40,185 bases of DNA, taken from positions 1 through 40,185 of the forward strand of contig ONUN01000023.1 of the NCBI GenBank assembly GCA_900320955.1, in the 5' to 3' direction. The DNA is from an uncultured Methanobrevibacter sp. Lineage in GTDB: Archaea; Methanobacteriota; Methanobacteria; Methanobacteriales; Methanobacteriaceae. Positions 18,679 to 27,111 of the stretch are shown in pieces (position 1 is the first letter of the stretch; the number at the start of each line of letters is the position of its first letter). The notes under the pieces are model-generated. The model did no database searches. It saw only the letters and a list, made by a program, of their open reading frames with translations, and was not told the origin of the DNA. The position numbers and the translations under genes are program-made.

Positions 18679-20109
18679 ATGAATCAAATTCGTACAATAT
18701 TCAACAATATGGGCTGGTTAATGATTTCACAGATTGTCGCTTCTGTTTGTGGATTTATTTGGACCGTTTTAATGGCCAGGTATCTTGGAGTTGAAAAATA
18801 CGGTCTTTTTGGTTTTGCAACATCTTTAACTGGTATTTTAGCAATTACTGTGGATTTAGGCATTAGCACTCATATTGTAAGACATATTGCAACAGATTAT
18901 GATTCTGCTCCCACTTATTTGGGTAATGCCATTCCCTTGAAAAGTATTTTTGCAATTGGAACACTTATTTTAACATTAATTGTACTAATACTTATGAAAT
19001 CAGATGAACTTACCATAACTGTCACATTACTTTTTACACTTGAGATGATTATTAGATCATTTATTGGATTATTTAATGGTTCTTTCCAAGCATTTGAAAA
19101 GGGAAAATATCAGGGAATTGCCAATACTGCATTACATCTAATTTTATTGGCATTTATTTTGATTACAATATTCAGTGATTGGGGGATTATTGGAATTGCA
19201 CTTTCCTACATACTGGCCAATGCCATTATTATGGCTTATATGTATTATATCCTTGAAAAAAATGTCTCCAAACCAAAATTTGACTTGGATATAGAGTTTT
19301 GTAAAAAAATCACAAGATATTCCTTGCCTTTTGCAGTAACTAGTTTGTTATATATCATCTATTATTCAATTGACGTGGTCATGCTTCAAAATATGATTGG
19401 AAATTATGCTACTGGTATTTATAATGCCACATATAAATTAATTTCAGTTTTAACATTATTTTATTCTGTTTATACTGCAGTCATCTTTCCAGTTATGAGT
19501 AGATTTTTCAAAGATGATGAATCAATGCTTTTAATAAGTTTTGAAAAATCAATAAAATATTTAATGCTTGTAATAATCCCTATTGCTGTTGCAACAATGT
19601 TTTACTCATTAGACATAATACAACTTATTTATGGAAATAAATATGACCCCTCATCATCGGTTTTATCTATTCTAATTTGGACCGTCTGTTTATTATTCAT
19701 TAGTGGAGCCTGTAATACACTGCTGAATGCATCACACAAAGAAGTTGCCGTGACAAAAATTTACACCATAGCCGCAATATTTAATATTATTTTAAACTTA
19801 TTTATGATACCTTACTTATCATATAACGGTGCAGCAATAACAACTGTTTTGAGTGATATCCTAATTGTTATAATAGAGTGTTATGTGATTTATAAACTTG
19901 GCCATAGACCAAATAAAAAACTATATTTGGATTTAGGAAAAATAATTGTCGGGTCTGTAGTTTTAGGAATTACACTTTACTGTCTAAACCTGAACATGTG
20001 GGTTGCAATACCTGTTGGAATAATAATTTATTTCATAACCCTTGTTGTTATAAAATTATTTGATGACGATGACAAATATATTATTAAGGAAATTTTAGGT
20101 AAAAACTAA
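18679..20109 (+). CDS. Wzx-type flippase (oligosaccharide flippase family)
   Basis: 476 residues from the ATG at 18679. A TTG 18 nt earlier keeps the frame open, but the ATG gives the family-typical start MNQIRTIFNNMGWLMIS. About 12-14 membrane helices. MARYLGVEKYGLFGFA is the usual first-loop motif of polysaccharide-biosynthesis flippases. It would move lipid-linked oligosaccharides across the membrane. A decayed second copy lies at 25245-26642. The licD-methyltransferase-licC genes follow on the same strand, so the exported glycan may be the one they decorate. Confidence 0.92.
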   Translation: MNQIRTIFNNMGWLMISQIVASVCGFIWTVLMARYLGVEKYGLFGFATSLTGILAITVDLGISTHIVRHIATDYDSAPTYLGNAIPLKSIFAIGTLILTLIVLILMKSDELTITVTLLFTLEMIIRSFIGLFNGSFQAFEKGKYQGIANTALHLILLAFILITIFSDWGIIGIALSYILANAIIMAYMYYILEKNVSKPKFDLDIEFCKKITRYSLPFAVTSLLYIIYYSIDVVMLQNMIGNYATGIYNATYKLISVLTLFYSVYTAVIFPVMSRFFKDDESMLLISFEKSIKYLMLVIIPIAVATMFYSLDIIQLIYGNKYDPSSSVLSILIWTVCLLFISGACNTLLNASHKEVAVTKIYTIAAIFNIILNLFMIPYLSYNGAAITTVLSDILIVIIECYVIYKLGHRPNKKLYLDLGKIIVGSVVLGITLYCLNLNMWVAIPVGIIIYFITLVVIKLFDDDDKYIIKEILGKN

Positions 20110-20163
20110 TAATTAAATCAAAAAACACGATGCTTATTTAAATTATTAAAAAGAGAGGACACT

Positions 20164-20994
20164 ATGCAAGAATATGATAAAAATACTTTAAAACATCTAC
20201 AAGAAGTGCAATTAATGATTTTAAAAGATTTTATAGACATCTGTGAAAAACACGATTTAGAATATTGTGCCTATGGAGGAACTGTAATCGGTGCTATACG
20301 CCATGAAGGATTTATTCCCTGGGATGATGATATTGATGTGCTGATGTTAAGAGAAGATTACGAAAAATTTTTAAAAATTATGGATGAAATGCAATCCGAA
20401 AAATATGAATTATTGAACATAGATAAATACGAGGATTACCATTACATGTTTTCCAAATTGTCCTTAAAAGGAACAAAATTTAAAAACCATTGGTGTTTGA
20501 AAAAATCGTTTAATGTTGGAATTAACATTGACATATTTATATTCGATTATATTGCTTCAGATAACTTCATGTTTAAGATTTTTAAAAAAAGAGTTAAGAT
20601 TTTAAAAAAAATAGGATATATACTGGAAATTATCCAAAATGACTATTACAACTCAACATATAAAAAAATAATTATTTACTGCATAAAATTTATTTTCTCT
20701 TTATTAAACATCAATAATAAGACTTATAAAAAATTCTACAAAAATTTACTAAGCAAATTACCTAATAAATCAAATTCATTAGTTTACGACTTAGCTGCAA
20801 TATCTTATGATGAACCTCTTAGTATAGATACAATAATGCCTCCAAAAAAAGCCAAATTTGAATCAATTGAAATCAACATTCTTAACGACTATGATACTTA
20901 TCTAAAGATTAATTTTGGTAATTATATGGAGATCCCGCCAAAAGACAAACAGATAAATCATTCCCCGCTCGAACTTGATTTTGGGAAATATTAA
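20164..20994 (+). CDS. licD: LicD family phosphotransferase
   Basis: 276 residues. Core motif GGTVIGAIRHEGFIPWDDDI at 38-57, followed by DV, is the nucleotidyltransferase-fold signature of LicD/fukutin-like proteins (GGT, then RHEG and DDDID metal ligands). In bacteria LicD moves phosphocholine from CDP-choline to cell-surface glycans; other members move different phosphodiester-linked groups. The Lys-rich middle (about 130-195) is poorly conserved. A GAGAGGA ribosome site precedes the ATG. The LicC-like gene two places downstream supports use of a CDP-activated group. The identity of that group is not visible. Confidence 0.88.
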   Translation: MQEYDKNTLKHLQEVQLMILKDFIDICEKHDLEYCAYGGTVIGAIRHEGFIPWDDDIDVLMLREDYEKFLKIMDEMQSEKYELLNIDKYEDYHYMFSKLSLKGTKFKNHWCLKKSFNVGINIDIFIFDYIASDNFMFKIFKKRVKILKKIGYILEIIQNDYYNSTYKKIIIYCIKFIFSLLNINNKTYKKFYKNLLSKLPNKSNSLVYDLAAISYDEPLSIDTIMPPKKAKFESIEINILNDYDTYLKINFGNYMEIPPKDKQINHSPLELDFGKY

Positions 20995-21084
20995 TATAAT
21001 GGAACTTGAAGTCAAGTAGTTCGAAAAAGTTAATAATACCTTAAATAAATATGATTATTATAATAAAATATATTGGTGTTTAAT

Positions 21085-21795
21085 TTGACAAGGCTGTATG
21101 GTGAGAAAGAAGATATAAACAAAGAGAATGTAAAGGAATTCTTCGATAAAAGAGCAGATAAAGAAGTTGAGAGTTTAATGACAATCACTTCCTTTCAGGA
21201 TAAGGAAAATTTAGACCAAAGACAAATTGAAGAATCAGAAATATTATTGGAAAATATTGACCTGACCGGCAAAAAGATTATTGAGATTGGTTGTGGACTT
21301 GGAAGATGGGCAGAAGTATTTCACGACAAATGTGAATGTTATCTTGGCCTGGACTATGCTGAAAATCTTATAAAACTAGCCAATGAATACTACAATTATG
21401 AGAACTGCGAATTTCAAGTAATGTCCGCACTAGACGTCAACACTGACAAACTGCTTATACAACCTCCTTTTGACATCATCTTCATAGCGGGTGTTTTAAT
21501 TTATCTTAACGATGAAGACATTTTAAAGATGATTAAAGAAATTAATAAAATAGCTTCAAAAGATAAAATAATATATATTCGTGAAACAATTTCAGTAATG
21601 GACAGGAGATTGACACTAAAAGACTTTTATTCACAAGACTTGGATGCCGAATATAATGCCATTTACAGAACAAAAGACGAATTATTAGAATTTTTTAAAG
21701 GATTTGAAGATATAACTGATATCAAAAGCGATAAAATTCATGAGACTTTAAATAAACATGATGAAACCGGTTATAGATACTTTATTTTAAAATAG
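21085..21795 (+). CDS. Class I SAM-dependent methyltransferase
   Basis: 236 residues if it starts at the TTG at 21085-21087, which has GGTG seven bases upstream (21075-21078). The TTG at 21073 is an alternative but has no site. IIEIGCGLGRWAEVF (SAM-binding motif I) and LGLDYAENLIKLANEYY (motif II) are clear. IIFIAGVLIYLNDEDI corresponds to the post-motif. The substrate is not predictable from these motifs. Its place between licD and licC, 12 bp before the latter, suggests it methylates the activated group or its precursor, for example an aminoalcohol or its phosphate, or else the glycan itself (inference). Confidence 0.85.
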   Translation: MTRLYGEKEDINKENVKEFFDKRADKEVESLMTITSFQDKENLDQRQIEESEILLENIDLTGKKIIEIGCGLGRWAEVFHDKCECYLGLDYAENLIKLANEYYNYENCEFQVMSALDVNTDKLLIQPPFDIIFIAGVLIYLNDEDILKMIKEINKIASKDKIIYIRETISVMDRRLTLKDFYSQDLDAEYNAIYRTKDELLEFFKGFEDITDIKSDKIHETLNKHDETGYRYFILK

Positions 21796-21806
21796 GAGGA
21801 ATTATA

Positions 21807-22454
21807 ATGAAAATTAAACATGCAGTTATCTGTGCAGCAGGACTGGGATCCAGATTAGGCAAAAATATGCCCAAGACATTAGTCAATATCACTGAAGATA
21901 AACGAATTATAGACCACCAATTGGAGTTGGTTGAAGATTTTGAACTTGTTTCCATCGTTGTTGGTTATAAATGTAAAGATGTGGTCGATTATGTTAAGGA
22001 CAAAAGAGAAGACATAAGAATCATACATAACCCAGGTTTTGAAAATAATTCAACCGCATTTTCAATAGACTTGGCAACCAAAGATATAAATGAACCTTAC
22101 GTTTCAATAGATGGGGACTTGTTAATTAATAAAGAAGAATTTGATAATTTCGTTAACTCCTTTGATGGCGAAACTCTTCTTGGAATAACTCCCTCTAAAA
22201 CCGAAGACGGAGTTTATGTCCACTTAAATGAAAATCAGGAAGTAATCTCCTTTCAAAGACAACCGAAAACTGATTTTGAATGGGCAAATATCGCCTGCAT
22301 AAATAAACCAGTCATAATTGACAAGGATGAAGACTACGTTTATCCCCAATTCATAAAACATTTACCTTTAAAATCATTCATAATCGAACATCTCTACGAA
22401 GTGGACACACCTGGAGATTATGAAGTTGCATTAGCTAATTTAGATAAATTATAA
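21807..22454 (+). CDS. LicC-like NTP transferase (CTP:phosphocholine cytidylyltransferase type)
   Basis: 215 residues. N-terminal CAAGLGSRLGKNMPKTLVNI (about 9-28) is the nucleotide-binding loop with the catalytic Lys. IDGDLLI (101-107) holds the metal-binding Asp. Lack of the C-terminal beta-helix and the short length fit LicC or similar small nucleotidyltransferases rather than GlmU or RmlA. It has a strong AGGAGGAATTATA ribosome site. Together with licD it suggests formation of a CDP- (or other NDP-) activated alcohol and its transfer to a glycan. No LicA-like kinase or LicB-like permease is in the window. Confidence 0.85.
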   Translation: MKIKHAVICAAGLGSRLGKNMPKTLVNITEDKRIIDHQLELVEDFELVSIVVGYKCKDVVDYVKDKREDIRIIHNPGFENNSTAFSIDLATKDINEPYVSIDGDLLINKEEFDNFVNSFDGETLLGITPSKTEDGVYVHLNENQEVISFQRQPKTDFEWANIACINKPVIIDKDEDYVYPQFIKHLPLKSFIIEHLYEVDTPGDYEVALANLDKL

Positions 22455-22717
22455 CAAGATTAATTGAAACTTATATTAATAATTGAAGATTGAAGGTTAT
22501 GATTTTAATTTCATATATTAAAAAATGAAGATATGTAACAAATAATTTTAATTGTGGTTTTAAACTTATAAAAACAAATACTATTCCTTAAATCATGTTT
22601 TTCTACAAAGTTTTAAATATCACATAATTATTACATTATATAAATTAAATTTTTTGATTAAAAATAAATAATTCAAATTATATGTTTAAAATAAAATTAA
22701 TTAAAAACTAAGTGATA

Positions 22718-23428
22718 ATGTTGATTGATGAATCAAAGAATAGAGAAAAATTAAAATTTACTGAAATTAAAAAATTATCTAAAAATATTGAGTTTAAAAT
22801 TAAAGAATTCTAGATTGGTGAACTTCAATTTTATCGATATAGAATGGATAAAATATTAAAAGAATATGCTAATTTTCCACAGGATAATAAAATTCATACT
22901 ATTCTTGAATATGGAATTATTTATACTGACCTCTGTTACGGAGCATATAGAGCTCATGAATATGTACCTACTATAGTAACATCAAAATAGAGTAAGTGTT
23001 CTAGAAAAATAAAAATATTATAATGGAGCATATGCAATTGGCCCATATATCCATTATGCAAAATCTTTATTATCCAAAGAAATCATTAAAAAGTGAAAAA
23101 GAAAGATTTGGAAAAACATTCTTAGTTTTTCCAAGTCATTCTATTGAAAGTTTAGTTACAGATTTTAAACTTGAGCCTTTTTAGATGAAATTGACACAAT
23201 ATCCGAAGATTTTTACTCTGTGAGAATATGTATATACTATCAAGATATTACATTAAACAGATTCAAAGAATATCAAAAAAGAAGTATGAAGTTGTAACTG
23301 CAGGACATTATTATGACTATAATTTTTTACCTAGATTACGGAGTATTATCGAAACTTCAGACATCACTATGTCAAATAACCTTGGAAGCCATTTAGGGCA
23401 GTGTATTTATTTAAATAAACATTTTTAG
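22718..23428 (+). pseudogene. Decayed polysaccharide-locus protein
   Basis: Starting at the ATG at 22718 (AGTGAT site), the frame meets a TAG at about 22811 and another at about 22988, and then needs at least two frame changes. Recognisable pieces in order are FYRYRMDKILKEYANFPQDN, then GAYAIGPYIHYAKSLLSKE, then GKTFLVFPSHSIESLVTDF, then CIYYQDITLNRFKEYQKRKY and TMSNNLGSHLGQCIYLN. They line up as one protein of a type I associate with capsule and surface-polysaccharide loci; I cannot name the enzyme. The end is truncated after CIYLNKHF. Clearly non-functional as a single product. Confidence 0.75.
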
Positions 23429-23591
23429 TCATATAATCAATGATATTAAACAGTTGGTGAAAAAAATGGTGAAAATGTTGGAGATATGATTAATAATGAA
23501 AAAATATTCAAAAAAAACAAAGAAAATAATGAAAATATAATAATATCTGAGTCATTCAATCACAAAAAACTGAATACCCTATACAAAACAG

Positions 23592-23987
23592 ATGATAAAA
23601 ACCTATGAAAAATACAAATCATCAACCATTGCAATCACAGAAGTCTCAAATGTAATAAAAAACAGAGCAATCGAAGGAAATAAAATTGAAAACGCCTACA
23701 ATATTACAAACATCACTGAAAGGCTTCAAAACGGAACCCCTCCCATCCAATCTTATGGCCATTGGTCACTGAATCCACATACCAGCCATATTTGATAAAA
23801 TTTGTGAAACTGAAGATGGCATCAACCGTGAAATCCATCTCACCAATGCACTCTTAAAACTGGATTCAATGTATGGCGTTGTCTTTGAAGGCGAAACCTA
23901 TTATCTGAAAACCGACTTGAATGGCTCAAGGCATCAATCGAATTCAGCATTGACGATAAGGATTTGAGGGTTATAATCAATATATGA
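23592..23987 (+). pseudogene. galU: C-terminal remnant of UTP-glucose-1-phosphate uridylyltransferase
   Basis: Three frames carry successive parts of the C-terminal half of GalU. First TYEKYKSSTIAITEVSN and ENAYNITNITERLQNGTPP; then, after a shift and a stop, IPAIFDKICETEDGINREIH, LTNALLKLD and YGVVFEGETYYL; then, after another shift, RLEWLKASIEFSIDDKDL. These match the GalU pattern of a substrate-loop EVS, the PAIFDKI...GEIQLTDA segment and the terminal WLKA.IEF. The N-terminal nucleotide-binding half is missing. The preceding 23430-23590 stretch has open bits but nothing I recognise. The gene is dead here; the functional copy must be elsewhere. Confidence 0.8.
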
Positions 23988-24380
23988 AAAGTTACATTTA
24001 AAAGATTCCAAAAGAGTTAATCTTCTTAAATCTCTAATTTTAAGGAATTTAAAATTATAATTCATGCATTTTATCTATTCCCTACTTGATTCTTTAAAAA
24101 TAATAACATTAAGACTCATTCAGAATTTTCAATCATTTAACATTATAGTGCATTTAAAATGAATTTATGTATTAATTGTAATGAAAATCAAACTCAATTA
24201 GATTAACAAAAAATTTGAAAGAACTCCAAAGTTACCAAGATAATATTTATAAAATACGATAGATATAATTTACATAAGAGCAATACAAAAAAATAATAAT
24301 AGAATAGGTGAATATCTTGTTTAAAAAAGTTTCATATTTTAATAGATTATTTTAAATATATTGAGAATCCTTTTGAAGCA

Positions 24381-25220
24381 TTGAAATTTAAATTCGGTTT
24401 AACTAATACTTGTGATTTAAAAATTAAAAACAGCAATTATCCTCTTACATTATATCATGTTGATTCCATTAATAAATTAATGAATTATATACCTATACTA
24501 TTAACTGAAAAAGTAGATGAGTTTTTAAAATATATTGACAACATTGATAAAGATAAAGAGTATGTAGTAATCAATGACATTAATTTCATAAATGTTCACA
24601 ATTCCAATTTTATTAAAAATAAGAAGAATGATTATAATGTGCATTTAGAAGAATTTTTTACAGATGATGAATGGAACATGATTGATTTTGAAGGAAGGCA
24701 CATTATTGATATTGGAGGGAATGTTGGAGATACTCCATTATATTTTGCCAGTAAAGGAGCAGAAGTAATTAGTTTTGAACCTGTTAAGCATTTACATGAA
24801 CTCGCTGAAAAAAATGTGGAAATTAATACACGTTATTCAGATAAAATTACTTTAGTCAATAAAGGTGTTGGAGGAAAAAGAGGATTTTTAACTTTCGAAT
24901 CAACATCTGTTAAAGGATATGCTAATGAAGAGTCCTATGAAATGGAAATTATCTCAATGGAAGATTTATTAAATGAGTATGAATTTACACCAGACATTTT
25001 AAAAATGGATTGTGAAGGATGTGAATTTGAAATAATCCTTAATGATGACCTAACCATGTTTAATGACATTATCTTTGAACATCACTCCAAAATTACTGGA
25101 AAAGATTACAAACCACTTATAACAAAATTAAAAAATGAAGGATTTAAAGTAGATACATACCCAATTAGTGCAAGCATCTTCCCCTTCGAAGATATTGGAA
25201 TAATACACGCATATAAATGA
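24381..25220 (+). CDS. FkbM family methyltransferase, probably frameshifted at its 5' end
   Basis: The longest intact frame gives 279 residues from a TTG at 24381. IIDIGGNVGDTPLYFASKGA and VISFEPVKHLHELAEKNVEI form the SAM site, and ILKMDCEGCEFEII is the conserved FkbM motif. Members O-methylate sugars or other polar groups. The TTG at 24381 has no ribosome site. A better start is the TTG at 24317, 5 nt after GGTGA. It reads MFKKVSYFNRLF and then stops at 24353-24355. Removing one T from the TTTT at 24350-24353 would join it to KYIENPFEALKFKFG. So either the gene is freshly damaged or a late start is used. Methylation domain itself is intact. Confidence 0.8.
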   Translation: MKFKFGLTNTCDLKIKNSNYPLTLYHVDSINKLMNYIPILLTEKVDEFLKYIDNIDKDKEYVVINDINFINVHNSNFIKNKKNDYNVHLEEFFTDDEWNMIDFEGRHIIDIGGNVGDTPLYFASKGAEVISFEPVKHLHELAEKNVEINTRYSDKITLVNKGVGGKRGFLTFESTSVKGYANEESYEMEIISMEDLLNEYEFTPDILKMDCEGCEFEIILNDDLTMFNDIIFEHHSKITGKDYKPLITKLKNEGFKVDTYPISASIFPFEDIGIIHAYK

Positions 25221-25244
25221 AATTTATTTATGATTAAACAGGAG

Positions 25245-26642
25245 TTGAGTAAAAACTATATTTAAAAATATGAGTTAGCTACTCATCTCATAAATAATTA
25301 CTAGTGTTTGTGGATGTATTTGGGCAATTCTCATGGCGAGATATCTTGGAGTTAGTGATTATGGTATTTTAGGATTTGCAATATCTTTTACTGCGATTTT
25401 AGGAATTCTTGACGATATGGGAATCCATACTCATATTGTTCGTCATATTTTCAACTGATAAGGATTCCGCTCCTAAATACGTAGGTAATGCATTACCTTT
25501 GAAAGTAATCTTTGCATCATTGAAAACCATTTTATCAATAATTATCATAATTATACTTGGGTGTAATGAACTCACAATAATAATTACACTGCTTTTTACT
25601 CTTGAAATGATTTTTAAATCATTTATTAATTGTATATTTGGATCTTTTCAAGCATTTGAAATGGGAAAATATCATGGTATTGGAAATACAATAATGAACA
25701 TAACTACATTATTATTCATTTTAGTTATACTGATTTAGGAATATTTGGAATAACTATTTCTTATATTCTAGCAAATTTAATCGCTTTTATTTATTTATAC
25801 TATGCTTTAAACAAACATATTTTTAAACCAAAATTGAATTAGATATTGAATTTGTAAAAGAATTACATTATTATTCCTCCCTTTTGCAGCAGCAGGAATA
25901 TTATACACAATATATTATTCAATTGATGTTATAATGCTTGAAAATATAGTTGGTAGCTATCCAACAGGGATTTAAAATGCAACATACAAATTGATTTCTG
26001 TTTTAACATTATTTTATTCCGCATACATAACAGTTATTTTCCCAGTAATGAGTAAATTTTTCAAAAATAATGCGAATCTGCTTTTGATTAGTTTTGAAAA
26101 ATCAATTAAATATTTAATGATTATAATGATTCCAATAGCTGTTGCAACAATGTTTTATTCATTATACATCATCCAATTAATTTATGGTCATGGATATGAT
26201 GCGCTTCATCCGTTTATCCATTTTGATCTAGACAGTTTGTTTATTATTCATTAGTGGAGCTTGCAATACTTTATTAAACACATCATATAAAGAATTAACC
26301 ATGTAAAATTTATGCAATAGCTGCTGCATTTAATGTAGTAAACTTTTTTATGATTCCACATTATCATACAACGGTGCCACAACACTACTGTTTTAAGCGA
26401 TATTTTAATTGTAATCATACAATGCTATGTAATTTACAAACTTGGCCACAGGCCTAACAGAAAATTATACTTAGATATCGTTAAATCATAATATGATTAA
26501 TCATTCTAGGTATTGCACTCTACTTCCTAAACCTAAATATGTGGGTTGCACTGGAATAATAATATACTTTGCATCTGTTTATTTATTAAAAATCTTTGAT
26601 GATGACAAGTACAATATTAAAGAAATTCTAGGTAAAAATTAG
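25245..26642 (+). pseudogene. Decayed second copy of the Wzx-type flippase
   Basis: It follows the intact flippase at 18679 along almost its whole length. MARYLGVSDYGILGFAI, GSFQAFEMGKYHGIGNT, SVLTLFYSAYITVIFPVMSK, SFEKSIKYLMIIMIPIAVAT and the end KEILGKN all have close partners there. Lesions include Trp to TAG and Gln to TAA codons near the start, frameshifts around 25440 and 25740, stops near 25840-25975, and further frame changes after 26250. Overall length (about 1,400 bp) is nearly that of the intact copy, so decay was by point changes and small indels rather than deletion. Confidence 0.9.
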
Positions 26643-27111
26643 CTCAAAAGAGATTTGAGGAGAATATTTTTCCGAAAAAATGTGGAAATTGGGACAATCA
26701 CTTCTTTTAATCCTTTGTTATTCTAATATATTTAGGAGGCATTTTTGTTACAGTCGATTTGATGTATCAAAATCTATTTGTTGTTTTAATGAGAATTAGA
26801 CAGTATCTGTTCATAGTAATATCACGATAATAAAAATAAATTCGATTCAATCAAAAACAACATCATCGGAAAGACATCAATTCAATAATCCTTTGTAGCT
26901 AGAGGAGGCATTTTTCATATATCACCGTAATCATGTTCATGTCAAAAATCAATCCCCATTCCACATCATTATTCCAAGTGATGTTATTGCTACAATTTTC
27001 CCATCCTGACTTCAACCACATATTTTCTCAAAAATTCATTATGTCAAGACATTCAGTGGAGTAAAAATTATTTCAAAAAATGTTAAATAGAAGTTACGAG
27101 TTATTACTCTT
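26643..27111. other. Intergenic stretch with a short direct repeat and possible coding remnants
   Basis: No intact gene. AATCCTTTGT followed by AGGAGGCATTTTT occurs at 26709-26746 and again, closer together, at 26887-26915. Short translated pieces such as KNVEIGTITSFNP (before the first copy) look like hexapeptide-repeat fragments, so this may be the wreck of an acyltransferase-like gene, but the evidence is weak. The 3' part is the upstream region of the beta-helix protein gene. Confidence 0.3.

Noticed and set aside
24000-24316. tRNA or small gene in the AT-rich gap before the FkbM gene
   Set aside because: No cloverleaf arms and no open frame with a ribosome site were found.
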